The notes beneath the pieces were generated by a model that searched no databases, was not told the origin of the DNA, and saw nothing but the letters and a program-made list of their open reading frames with translations. A DNA stretch of 64,000 bases. It comes from Mimachlamys varia (taxonomy: Eukaryota > Mollusca > Bivalvia > Pectinida > Pectinidae). The stretch spans positions 13,821,282-13,885,281 of the forward strand of contig OX392536.1 in NCBI GenBank assembly GCA_947623455.1. The letters are read 5' to 3'. Position numbers and translations under genes: made by a program. This document shows positions 22,621 through 34,862 of this stretch, in pieces; position 1 is the first letter of the stretch; every line of letters starts with the position of its first letter.

Positions 22621-25600
22621 CTCGTCTCAAAATACACATCTGTCGTCCAACTCCTCATCTCAAAATACACATCTGTCATCCAACTCCTCGTCTCAAAATA
22701 CACATCTGTCATCCAACTCATCTCAAAATACACATCTGTCTTCCAACTCATCTCAAAATACACATCTGTCATCCAACTCCTCATCACAAAATACACATCT
22801 GTCATCCAACTCCTCATCTCAAAATACACATCTTTCATCCAACTCCTCGTCTCAAAATACACATCTGTCATCCAACACCTCGTCTCAAAATACACATCTG
22901 TCATCCAACTCCTCGTCTCAAAATACACATCTGTCATCCAACACCTCGTCTCAAAATACACATCTGTCATCCAACTCCTCATCTCAAAATACACATCTGT
23001 CGTCCAACTCCTCATCTCAAAATACACATCTGTCATCCAACTCCTCATCTCAAAATACACATCTGTCGTCCAACTCCTCATCTCAAAATACACATCTGTC
23101 ATCCAACACCTCGTCTCAAAATACACATCTGTCATCCAACTCCTCGTCTCAAAATACACATCTGTCATCCAACTCCTCATCTCAAAATACACATCTGTCG
23201 TCCAACTCCTCATCTCAAAATACACATCTGTCATCCAACTCCTCATCTCAAAATACACATCTGTCGTCCAACTCCTCATCTCAAAATACACATCTGTCAT
23301 CAAACTCCTCATCTCAAAATACACATCTGTCGTCCAACTCCTCATCTCAAAATACACATCTGTCATCCAACTCCTCATCTCAAAATACACATCTGTCATC
23401 CAACTCCTCATCTCAAAATACACATCTGTCGTCCAACTCCTCATCTCAAAATACACATCTGTCATCCAACTCCTCATCTCAAAATACACATCTGTCATCC
23501 AACTCCTCATCTCAAAATACACATCTGTCATCCAACTCCTCGTCTCAAAATACACATCTGTCATCCAACACCTCGTCTCAAAATACACATCTGTCATCCA
23601 ACTCCTCATCTCAAAATACACATCTGTCATCCAACTCCTCATCTCAAAATACACATCTGTCATCCAACTACTCGTCTCAAAATACACATCTGTCATCCAA
23701 CACCTCGTCTCAAAATACACATCTGTCATCCAACTCCTCGTCTCAAAATACACATCTGTCATCCAACACCTCGTCTCAAAATACACATCTGTCATCCAAC
23801 TCCTCATCTCAAAATACACATCTGTCGTCCAACTCCTCATCTCAAAATACACATCTGTCATCCAACACCTCGTCTCAAAATACACATCTGTCATCCAACT
23901 CCTCGTCTCAAAATACACATCTGTCATCCAACTCCTCATCTCAAAATACACATCTGTCATCCAACACCTCGTCTCAAAATACACATCTGTCATCCAACAC
24001 CTCGTCTCAAAATACACATCTGTCATCCAACTCCTCATCTCAAAATACACATCTGTCATCCAACTCCTCATCTCAAAATACACATCTGTCATCCAACACC
24101 TCGTCTCAAAATACACATCTGTCATCCAACTCCTCGTCTCAAAATACACTTCTGTCATCCAACTCCTCATCTCAAAATACACATCTGTCGTCCAACTCCT
24201 CATCACAAAATACACATCTGTCATCCAACTCCTCATCTCAAAATACACATCTGTCGTCCAACTCCTCGTCTCAAAATACACATCTGTCATCCAACTCCTC
24301 GTCTCAAAATACACATCTGTCATCCAACTCCTCATCTCAAAATACACATCTGTCATCCAACTCCTCGTCTCAAAATACACATCTGTCATCCAACTCCTCA
24401 TCTCAAAATACACATCTGTCATCCAACTCCTCGTCTCAAAATACACATCTGTCATCCAACACCTCGTCTCAAAATACACATCTGTCATCCAACTCCTCAT
24501 CTCAAAATACACATCTGTCATCCAACTCCTCATCTCAAAATACACATCTGTCATCCAACTCCTCGTCTCAAAATACATATCTGTCATCCAACACCTCGTC
24601 TCAAAATACACATCTGTCATCCAACTCCTCATCTCAAAATACACATCTGTCATCCAACACCTCGTCTCAAAATACACATCTGTCATCCAACTCCTCGTCT
24701 CAAAATACACATCTGTCATCCAACACCTCGTCTCAAAATACACATCTGTCATCCAACTCCTCATCTCAAAATACACATCTGTCGTCCAACTCCTCATCTC
24801 AAAATACACATCTGTCATCCAACACCTCGTCTCAAAATACACATCTGTCATCCAACTCCTCGTCTCAAAATACACATCTGTCATCCAACTCCTCATCTCA
24901 AAATACACATCTGTCATCCAACACCTCGTCTCAAAATACACATCTGTCATCCAACACCTCGTCTCAAAATACACATCTGTCATCCAACTCCTCATCTCAA
25001 AATACACATCTGTCGTCCAACTCCTCATCTCAAAATACACATCTGTCATCCAACACCTCGTCTCAAAATACACATCTGTCATCCAACTCCTCGTCTCAAA
25101 ATACACATCTGTCATCCAACTCCTCATCTCAAAATACACATCTGTCATCCAACTCCTCATCTCAAAATACACATCTGTCATCCAACTCCTCATCTCAAAA
25201 TACACATCTGTCATCCAACTCCTCGTCTCAAAATACACATCTGTCATCCAACTCCTCGTCTCAAAATACACATCTGTCATCCAACACCTCGTCTCAAAAT
25301 ACACATCTGTCATCCAACTCCTCATCTCAAAATACACATCTGTCATCCAACACCTCGTCTCAAAATACACATCTGTCATCCAACTCCTCGTCTCAAAATA
25401 CACATCTGTCATCCAACTCCTCGTCTCAAAATACACATCTGTCATCCAACTCCTCGTCTCAAAATACACATCTGTCATCCAACACCTCGTTTCAAAATAC
25501 ACATCTGTCATCCAACACCTCGTCTCAAAATACACATCTGTCATCCAACACCTCGTCTCAAAATACACATCTGTCATCAAACTCCTCGTCTCAAAATACA

Positions 25601-27661
25601 CATCTGTCATCCAACTCCTCGTCTCAAAATACACATCTGTCTTCCAACACCTCGTCTCAAAATACACATCTGTCATCCAACACCTCGTTTCAAAATACAC
25701 ATCTGTCATCCAACTCCTCGTTTCAAAATACACACCTGTCATCCAACTTCTCATCTCAAAATACACATCTGTCATCCACCTCCTCATCTCAAAATACACA
25801 TCTGTCATCCAACACCTCGTCTAAAATACACATCTGTCATCCAACTCCTCATCTCAAAATACATGTCTGTCATCCAACTCCTCATCTCAAAATACATGTC
25901 TGTCATCCAACTCCTCATCTCAAAATACACATCTGTCATCCAACTCCTCATCTCAAAATACATGTCTGTCATCCAACTCCTCATCTCAAAATACACATCT
26001 GTCATCAAACTCCTCGTCTCAAAATACACATCTGTCATCCAACTCCTCGTCTCAAAATACACATCTGTCTTCCAACACCTCGTCTCAAAATACACATCTG
26101 TCATCCAACACCTCGTTTCAAAATACACATCTGTCATCCAACACCTCGTTTCAAAATACACATCTGTCATCCAACACCTCGTCTCAAAATACACATCTGT
26201 CATCCAACACCTCGTCTCAAAATACACATCTGTCATCAAACTCCTCGTCTCAAAATACACATCTGTCATCCAACTCCTCGTCTCAAAATACACATCTGTC
26301 GTCCAACACCTCATCTCAAAATACACATCTGTCATCCAACACCTCGTTTCAAAATACACACCTGTCATCCAACTCCTCGTCTCAAAATACACATCTGTCA
26401 TCGAACACCTCGTCTCAAAATACACATCTGTCATCCAACTCCTCATCTCAAAATACACATCTGTCATCCAACACCTCGTCTCAAAATACACATCTGTCAT
26501 CCAACTCCTCGTCTCAAAATACACATCTGTCATCCAACTCCTCGTCTCAAAATACACATCTGTCATCCAACTCCTCGTCTCAAAATACACATCTGTCATT
26601 CAACACCTCGTTTCAAAATACACATCTGTCATCCAACACCTCGTCTCAAAATACACATCTGTCATCCAACACCTCGTCTCAAAATACACATCTGTCATCA
26701 AACTCCTCGTCTCAAAATACACATCTGTCATCCAACTCCTCGTCTCAAAATACACATCTGTCTTCCAACACCTCGTCTCAAAATACACATCTGTCATCCA
26801 ACACCTCGTTTCAAAATACACATCTGTCATCCAACTCCTCGTTTCAAAATACACACCTGTCATCCAACTTCTCATCTCAAAATACACATCTGTCATCCAA
26901 CTCCTCATCTCAAAATACACATCTGTCATCCAACACCTCGTCTAAAATACACATCTGTCATCCAACTCCTCATCTCAAAATACATGTCTGTCATCCAACT
27001 CCTCATCTCAAAATACATGTCTGTCATCCAACTCCTCATCTCAAAATACACATCTGTCATCCAACTCCTCATCTCAAAATACATGTCTGTCATCCAACTC
27101 CTCATCTCAAAATACACATCTGTCATCAAACTCCTCGTCTCAAAATACACATCTGTCATCCAACTCCTCGTCTCAAAATACACATCTGTCTTCCAACACC
27201 TCGTCTCAAAATACACATCTGTCATCCAACACCTCGTTTCAAAATACACATCTGTCATCCAACACCTCGTTTCAAAATACACATCTGTCATCCAACACCT
27301 CGTCTCAAAATACACATCTGTCATCCAACACCTCGTCTCAAAATACACATCTGTCATCAAACTCCTCGTCTCAAAATACACATCTGTCATCCAACTCCTC
27401 GTCTCAAAATACACATCTGTCGTCCAACACCTCATCTCAAAATACACATCTGTCATCCAACACCTCGTTTCAAAATACACATCTGTCATCCAACACCTCG
27501 TTTCAAAATACACATCTGTCGTCCAACTCCTCATCTCAAAATACACATCTGTCGTCACACTCCTCATCTCAAAATACACATCTGTCGTCCAACACCTCGT
27601 CACAAAATACACATCTGTCGTCCAACACCTCGTCTCAAAATACACATCTGTCATCCAACTC
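22621..27661. repeat. 5,041-bp tandem duplication, copy 2
   Basis: Direct neighbour of copy 1, with the same landmarks at +5,041 (30-bp monomers at 22712 and 22742, markers at 25818 and 26939). Private changes include CCAACTACTCG near 23669 and CATCGAACACC at 26400. Few differences over 5 kb argue for a recent event. Homology ends near 27661, where one copy has CCTCATCT and the other CCTCGTCT followed by a different order. Confidence 0.88.
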
Positions 27662-27795
27662 CTCATCTCAAAATACACATCTGTCATCCAACTCCTCGTC
27701 TCAAAATACACATCTGTCATCCAACTCCTCGTCTCAAAATACACATCTGTCATCCAACTCCTCATCTCAAAATACACATCTGTCATCCAACACCT
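26939..27795. repeat. 857-bp HOR (26 monomers, one of 32 bp)
   Basis: Marker to marker it is 857 bp, that is 26 x 33 - 1. It carries the diagnostic run GTCGTCACACTCC, then CGTCACAAAATAC, near its right end. The same block with nearly identical monomer order occurs in array 3 at 55180, 57950 and 60687, more than 27 kb away. Confidence 0.88.
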
Positions 27796-28607
27796 CGTCT
27801 AAAATACACATCTGTCATCCAACTCCTCATCTCAAAATACATGTCTGTCATCCAACTCCTCATCTCAAAATACATGTCTGTCATCCAACTCCTCATCTCA
27901 AAATACACATCTGTCATCCAACTCCTCATCTCAAAATACATGTCTGTCATCCAACTCCTCATCTCAAAATACACATCTGTCATCCAACTCCTCGTCTCAA
28001 AATACACATCTGTCATCCAACTCCTCGTCTCAAAATACACATCTGTCATCCAACACCTCGTCTCAAAATACACATCTGTCATCCAACTCCTCGTCTCAAA
28101 ATACACATCTGTCATCCAACACCTCGTTTCAAAATACACATCTGTCATCCAACTCCTCGTCTCAAAATACACATCTGTCATCCAAATCCTCGTCTCAAAA
28201 TACACATCTGTCATCCAACTCCTCGTCTCAAAATACACATCTGTCATCCAACTCCTCGTCTCAAAATACACATCTGTCTTCCAACACCTCGTCTCAAAAT
28301 ACACATCTGTCATCCAACACCTCGTCTCAAAATACACATCTGTCATCCAACTCCTCATCTCAAAATACACATCTGTCATCCAACTCCTCGTCTCAAAATA
28401 CACACCTGCCATCCAACTCCTCGTCTCAAAATACACACCTGCCATCCAACTCCTCGTCTCAAAATACACATCTGTCTTCCAACTCCTCATCTTTAAACAC
28501 ACAAGTCATCCAACTCCTCGTCTCAAAATACACATCTGTCATCCAACTCCTCGTCTCAAAATACACACCTGTCATCCAACTCATCTCAAAAAAGACATCT
28601 TTCATCC
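27796..28607. repeat. array 1 terminal block with degenerate end
   Basis: Starts at a marker and ends the array. Near the end lie CACACCTGCCATCC monomers, a damaged monomer TCATCTTTAAACACACAAG at 28485-28505 and a final CAAAAAAGACATCTTTC. The same ending is found at 36182-36993 (offset 8,386), so this block belongs to the large segmental duplication. Confidence 0.85.
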
Positions 28608-28904
28608 AAAACGCATTTCATTCCATAAACTCCATTAAGATCCCTATTTGGAACAAACATGGCAGCTTCAGTTACTTTTTTTGTTAAATATAGAAGACAT
28701 ACAATAACTCACTTAGTTTTAAGCAGTAATACAAGTTCACAAACACTCAAAATCATTGATAATCTTCATCATCTGTACAAATATAACAATGATGAACTAA
28801 ACACCATTTGATTCAGAACAAAATACTGAACTAACCATCACGGGGTCCAGATCTAGAATTAATACACACGATACCACGGGGTTTAAAACTAGATATCACG
28901 GAGA
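28608..28904. other. unique AT-rich spacer, copy 1
   Basis: No gene seen. From about 28811 on, phrases such as TCAGAACAAAATAC, CACGGGGTTTAAA and TAGATATCACGG resemble decayed 57-bp repeat units, suggesting that the 57-bp array once extended to the left of the inverted-repeat element. Repeated at 36994-37290. Confidence 0.65.
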
Positions 28905-29452
28905 CCAGGGCCAGTATTAATGAAATCGTTCCCATGCTCAAGTCTAATTTCTTGTTACGGTCATACATTATTTACGGTCATACATTATTTACGGTCATAC
29001 ATTATTTACGGTTATACATTATTTACGGTTATACATTATTTACGGTTATACATTATTTACGGGCATACATTATTTACGGTTATACATTATTTACGGTCAT
29101 ACATTATTTACGGTCATACATTATTTACGGTTATACATTATTTACGGTTATACATTATTTACGGTCATACATTATTTACGGTTATACATTATTTACGGTT
29201 ATACATTATTTACGGTCATACATTATTTACGGTCATACATTATTTACGGTCATACATTATTTACGGTTATACATTATTTGAAAACTATAACTTTGTCAAA
29301 GATTGCACAAAATTGAAGAGATTGACGCCGAAATTATAGTATTTGCTATTCATTTTTTTATCATTAACAGATTAGGGTTAGTCTCAACATAATTGGCTTT
29401 AGCACAAATCTATGCTTGAGCATGGGAACGGTTTCATGAATAAGGGCCCAGG
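28905..29452. mobile_element. 548-bp inverted-repeat (MITE-like) element, copy 1
   Basis: The left end CCAGGGCCAGTATTAATGAA continues with ATCGTTCCCATGCTCAAG. The right end, read on the other strand, starts CCTGGGCCCTTATTCATGAA and continues with ACCGTTCCCATGCTCAAG. The 38-bp arms match at about 31 positions. Inside are a 17-bp minisatellite and about 130 bp of AT-rich sequence, and no coding capacity. It appears inserted into 57-bp repeat DNA. Non-autonomous DNA transposon is the best reading. The superfamily is uncertain; CAGGG-type ends would fit hAT. The target duplication is not clear. Confidence 0.65.
28957..29279. repeat. 17-bp minisatellite, 19 copies
   Basis: Exactly 19 units of 17 bp (ACGGTCATACATTATTT, or ACGGTTATACATTATTT) with no indel; one unit has GGGCATAC. 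It sits inside the inverted-repeat element. The second copy of the element carries 21 units. The open frames with a 17-residue period are by-products. Confidence 0.95.
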
Positions 29453-29492
29453 ACTACATGTGAAGTTTAAACTAAATACAATCGTACAATTG

Positions 29493-30395
29493 GGTATAAA
29501 CGGGGTTAACAGCTAAATATCGCGGTGTATCAGAACAAAATACCAATACGGGTATAAACGAGGTTAGCAGTTAAATATCGCGTTGTAACAGAACTTAATA
29601 CCAATACGGTATAAACGGGGTTAACATCTAAATATCGCGGTGTATCAGAACAAAATACCAATACGGTATAAACGGGGTTAACAGCTAAATATCGTGGTGT
29701 ATCAGAACTTAATAACATTACGGTATAAACGAGGTTAACAGCTAAATATCGCGTTGTAACAGAACTTAATACCAATACGGTATAAACGGGGTTAACAGCT
29801 AAATATCGCGGTGTATCAGAACTAAATACCATTACAGTATAAACGAGATTAACAGCTAAATATCGCGGTGAATCAGAACAAAATACCATTACAGTATAAA
29901 CGGGGTTAACAGCTAGATATCGCGGTGTAACAGAACTTAATACCAATACGGTATAAACGGGGTTAACAGCTAAATATCGCGGTGTATCAGAACTAAATAC
30001 CATTACAGTATAAACGAGATTAACAGCTAAATATCGCGGTGAATCAGAACAAAATACCATTACAGTATAAGCGAGGTTAACAGCTAAATATCGCGGTGTA
30101 TCAGACCAAAATACCAATACGATATAAAGAGGTTAGCAGCTAAATATCGCGGTGTATCAGAACTAAATATCAATACGGTATAAACGAGGTTAGCAGTTAA
30201 ATATCGCGGTGTATCAGAACTAAATATCAATACGGTATAAACGAGGTTAACATCTAAATATCGCGGTGTATCAGAACTAAATATCAATACGGTATAAACG
30301 AGGTTAACATCTAAATATCGCGGTGTATCAGAACTAAATACCAATACGGTATAAACGAGGTTAGCAGTTAAATATCGCGGTGTAACAGAACTAAA
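29493..30395. repeat. 57-bp minisatellite, ~16 copies
   Basis: Units of 57 bp share TAAATATCGCGGTGTATCAG and GGTATAAACGGGGTTAAC. Variants are GTAACAG, AACGAGGTTAGCAG and CATCTAAATATCG. 57 is divisible by three, so minus-strand frames stay open with a 19-residue period (DTPRYLAVN); I regard these as non-coding. The other copy of the block has about four more units on the left and three fewer on the right. Confidence 0.93.
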
Positions 30396-31370
30396 AACAA
30401 CGTGAATAACAATTGAATACTTCCACAAACCGATTTGAATCTTAAGGATTCTTATGTTTGAATTTTGGATTTATCATATACCTTATCAGAAGCTTTTATA
30501 CGAAAGCCACAAAATAATATTACGTCGTTATTACGAGATACGCTAGACGTGACTCGTAATAACGAGATAAAAAGAATCGCGTAAGAATAAAATCCATGCT
30601 TGAAAATAAGGACGGTTTCCTGATTACGGGCCTCGGTGTTTCATTCAGCCATGTTTCACCTGTGGTGACCATGCAGTTGCAGTTATTTTCTACCTTTTGT
30701 ACATCATTAATAGTCTTTAATAATCTTTAATCATAGGCTGCTGTCAGATACTGATCAAAAGACTGTACAGATAAGGGAATCAAACTCACCAGGAGGTACT
30801 CCATTACCTCTTCGTTTATAATGATTTCATTCCAGCTTCAAGAGAAGTTAACGATATATAGAATTACAATGTACAGTAAGCTTTCAAGTAGATGAACTTA
30901 ATCGCATAATTCATTAGGGGGGGGATTGTTTGTTTTACATTATTCAGCCATGCAGCTCATGAATTTGCGCTATCGGCTCGAGACCAGCTTTGAGGTACTT
31001 CAAGAAAGATAACTCCCACATCAAACACGACTAGTTCGCTGTGACGATATAAAAGCAACCCAAATATGAAAACAAAACCTTGGAGAACTGTTAAAAAGAC
31101 TTCACTTTCTTCTTTTTGATTACCAATTATTCAAACTACCTCTAATATTGACCGTACCACCTTATTAATACATCCATCGATTAGTAAATGAAAGTGTTTG
31201 TATGAGGTCTCTGATTTTTATATAAAGTCAACACAGTATAATCCAGATCGAAATAATTTCGTTAGTTCAAGTTCCAAGTAAAACACAAACCAATTTGGAA
31301 ACTTAACCTTTACAATATCCACCATTTAGTAACTGAACCATTGAAAAGACACTACCTACTTTTAAAAGGA
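30396..31370. other. unique spacer with hairpin and a terminal-repeat remnant
   Basis: No gene recognised. A perfect 13-bp inverted repeat TCGTTATTACGAG (30525-30537 with 30553-30565, 15-nt loop) could form a hairpin. At 30594-30632 CCATGCTTGAAAATAAGGAC continues to TTACGGGCC and resembles the right terminal repeat of the element at 28905-29452. At 30785-30831 about 47 bp are present that the second copy lacks. A run of eight G starts at about 30917 (14 G in the second copy). Confidence 0.6.
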
Positions 31371-31550
31371 TTCAACAAAGGCAACCACCAAAAGAAACCC
31401 ACAAAAACAACAAAGGCAACCAACAACAGAAACCCACAAAAAAAACAAAGGCAACCAACAAAAGAAACCCACAAAAAACAACAAAGGCAACCAACAAAAG
31501 AAACCCACAAAAAACAACAAAGGCAACCAACAACAGATCTAGAAACCCAG
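31371..31550. repeat. ~36-bp A/C-rich repeat, truncated (5 units)
   Basis: Five units with AAAGGCAACCAACAAAAG and AAACCCACAAAAA. After GATCTAGAAACCCA the sequence switches directly into a 33-bp satellite monomer (GTCATCCAACACC). The other copy of this block continues for about 26 units, so here the array was cut and joined to the 33-bp satellite. Confidence 0.88.
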
Positions 31551-33081
31551 GTCATCCAACACCTCGTTTCAAAATACACATCTGTCATCCAACACCTCGT
31601 TTCAAAATACACATCTGTCGTCCAACTCCTCATCTCAAAATACACATCTGTCGTCACACTCCTCATCTCAAAATACACATCTGTCGTCCAACACCTCGTC
31701 ACAAAATACACATCTGTCGTCCAACACCTCGTCTCAAAATACACATCTGTCATCCAACTCCTCATCTCAAAATACACATCTGTCATCCAACTCCTCGTCT
31801 CAAAATACACATCTGTCATCCAACTCCTCGTCTCAAAATACACATCTGTCATCCAACTCCTCATCTCAAAATACACATCTGTCATCCAACACCTCGTCTA
31901 AAATACACATCTGTCATCCAACTCCTCATCTCAAAATACATGTCTGTCATCCAACTCCTCATCTCAAAATACATGTCTGTCATCCAACTCCTCATCTCAA
32001 AATACACATCTGTCATCCAACTCCTCATCTCAAAATACATGTCTGTCATCCAACTCCTCATCTCAAAATACACACCTGCCATCCAACACCTCGTCTCAAA
32101 ATACACATCTGTCATCCAACACCTCGTCTCAAAATACACATCTGTCATCCAACTCCTCATCTCAAAATACACATCTGTCATCCAACACCTCGTCTCAAAA
32201 TACACATCTGTCATCCAACTCCTCGTCTCAAAATACACATCTGTCTTCCAACACCTCGTCTCAAAATACACATCTGTCATCCAACACCTCGTTTCAAAAT
32301 ACACATCTGTCATCCAACTCCTCGTTTCAAAATACACACCTGTCATCCAACTCCTCATCTCAAAATACACATCTGTCATCCAACTCCTCATCTCAAAATA
32401 CACATCTGTCATCCAACACATCGTTTCAAAATACACATCTGTCGTCCAACACCTCATCTCAAAATACACATCTGTCATCCAACACCTCGTTTCAAAATAC
32501 ACATCTGTCATCCAACACCTCGTTTCAAAATACACATCTGTCGTCCAACTCCTCATCTCAAAATACACATCTGTCGTCACACTCCTCATCTCAAAATACA
32601 CATCTGTCGTCCAACACCTCGTCACAAAATACACATCTCTCGTCCAACACCTCGTCTCAAAATACACATCTGTCATCCAACTCCTCATCTCAAAATACAC
32701 ATCTGTCATCCAACTCCTCGTCTCAAAATACACATCTGTCATCCAACTCCTCGTCTCAAAATACACATCTGTCATCCAACTCCTCATCTCAAAATACACA
32801 TCTGTCATCCAACACCTCGTTTCAAAATACACATCTGTCATCCAACACCTCGTTTCAAAATACACATCTGTCGTCCAACTCCTCATCTCAAAATACACAT
32901 CTGTCGTCACACTCCTCATCTCAAAATACACATCTGTCGTCCAACACCTCGTCACAAAATACACATCTGTCGTCCAACACCTCGTCACAAAATACACATC
33001 TGTCATCCAACTCCTCGTCTCAAAATACACATCTGTCATCCAACTCCTCATCTCAAAATACACATCTGTCATCCAACACCT

Positions 33082-34862
33082 CGTCTAAAATACACATCTG
33101 TCATCCAACTCCTCATCTCAAAATACATGTCTGTCATCCAACTCCTCATCTCAAAATACATGTCTGTCATCCAACTCCTCATCTCAAAATACACATCTGT
33201 CATCCAACTCCTCATCTCAAAATACATGTCTGTCATCCAACTCCTCATCTCAAAATACACATCTGTCATCCAACTCCTCGTCTCAAAATACACATCTGTC
33301 ATCCAACTCCTCGTCTCAAAATACACATCTGTCATCCAACACCTCGTCTCAAAATACACATCTGTCATCCAACACCTCGTTTCAAAATACACATCTGTCA
33401 TCCAACTCCTCGTCTCAAAATACACATCTGTCATCCAAATCCTCGTCTCAAAATACACATCTGTCATCCAACTCCTCGTCTCAAAATACACATCTGTCAT
33501 CCAACTCCTCATCTCAAAATACACATCTGTCTTCCAACACCTCGTCTCAAAATACACATCTGTCATCCAACACCTCGTCTCAAAATACACATCTGTCATC
33601 CAACTCCTCGTCTCAAAATACACATCTGTCATCCAACTCCTCGTCTCAAAATACACATCTGTCATCCAACTCCTCATCTCAAAATACACATCTGTCATCC
33701 AACTCCTCGTCTCAAAATACACACCTGCCATCCAACACCTCGTCTCAAAATACACATCTGTCATCCAACACCTCGTCTCAAAATACACATCTGTCATCCA
33801 ACTCCTCATCTCAAAATACACATCTGTCATCCAACACCTCGTCTCAAAATACACATCTGTCATCCAACTCCTCGTCTCAAAATACACATCTGTCTTCCAA
33901 CACCTCGTCTCAAAATACACATCTGTCATCCAACACCTCGTTTCAAAATACACATCTGTCATCCAACTCCTCGTTTCAAAATACACACCTGTCATCCAAC
34001 TCCTCATCTCAAAATACACATCTGTCATCCAACTCCTCATCTCAAAATACACATCTGTCATCCAACACATCGTTTCAAAATACACATCTGTCGTCCAACA
34101 CCTCATCTCAAAATACACATCTGTCATCCAACACCTCGTTTCAAAATACACATCTGTCATCCAACACCTCGTTTCAAAATACACATCTGTCGTCCAACTC
34201 CTCATCTCAAAATACACATCTGTCGTCACACTCCTCATCTCAAAATACACATCTGTCGTCCAACACCTCGTCACAAAATACACATCTGTCGTCCAACACC
34301 TCGTCACAAAATACACATCTGTCATCCAACTCCTCGTCTCAAAATACACATCTGTCTTCCAACACCTCGTCTCAAAATACACATCTGTCATCCAACACCT
34401 CGTTTCAAAATACACATCTGTCATCCAACACCTCGTTTCAAAATACACACCTGTCATCCAACTCCTCATCTCAAAATACACATCTGTCATCCAACTCCTC
34501 ATCTCAAAATACACATCTGTCATCCAACACATCGTTTCAAAATACACATCTGTCGTCCAACACCTCATCTCAAAATACACATCTGTCATCCAACACCTCG
34601 TTTCAAAATACACATCTGTCATCCAACACCTCGTTTCAAAATACACATCTGTCGTCCAACTCCTCATCTCAAAATACACATCTGTCGTCACACTCCTCAT
34701 CTCAAAATACACATCTGTCGTCCAACACCTCGTCACAAAATACACATCTGTCGTCCAACACCTCGTCACAAAATACACATCTGTCATCCAACTCCTCGTC
34801 TCAAAATACACATCTGTCATCCAACTCCTCATCTCAAAATACACATCTGTCATCCAACACCT
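33082..34862. repeat. 1,781-bp HOR of array 2
   Basis: 54 monomers including one of 32 bp. The segment holding the AACACATCGTTTC monomer and the GTCGTCACACTCC run is present twice (around 34060-34300 and 34530-34780). In the neighbouring HORs at 31895 and 34863 it occurs once, so this HOR grew by an internal duplication of about 460 bp. Confidence 0.8.

Larger units (their letters stand above)
15498..28607. repeat. 33-bp satellite, array 1
   Basis: About 397 copies of a 33-bp monomer with the core CATCTGTCATCCAACTCC followed by TCATCTCAAAATACAC. Variable sites include TCATCT/TCGTCT, TCTC/TTTC, AACTCC/AACACC, GTCATCC/GTCGTCC/GTCTTCC and CCAAC/CAAAC. The top strand has about 12 C and 1 G per monomer. 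Four of six frames have no stop in the consensus; the minus frame repeats MTDVYFEMRSW for up to 1,570 codons and the plus frames repeat TSVIQLLISKY and similar. Most variable sites change the amino acid, so there is no sign of coding selection. HOR markers (CGTCTAAAA) lie at 20777, 21898, 25818, 26939 and 27796. The last monomers before 28607 are degenerate. Confidence 0.97.

Noticed and set aside
15498..28607. CRISPR-like regular repeats
   Set aside because: The 33-bp units are contiguous with no unique spacers between them, no leader and no cas genes, and the flanks are eukaryotic LINE sequence. This is a satellite.
28920..29339. Tyr/Ile/Leu-rich frames resembling membrane segments
   Set aside because: They are the 17-bp minisatellite read in several frames; a 17-residue period follows from 3 x 17 bp.
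29530..30117. 19-residue repeat protein on the minus strand
   Set aside because: The 57-bp repeat is a multiple of three with no stop in this frame. Sister copies differ by whole units and by frame breaks, with no start or unique domains.
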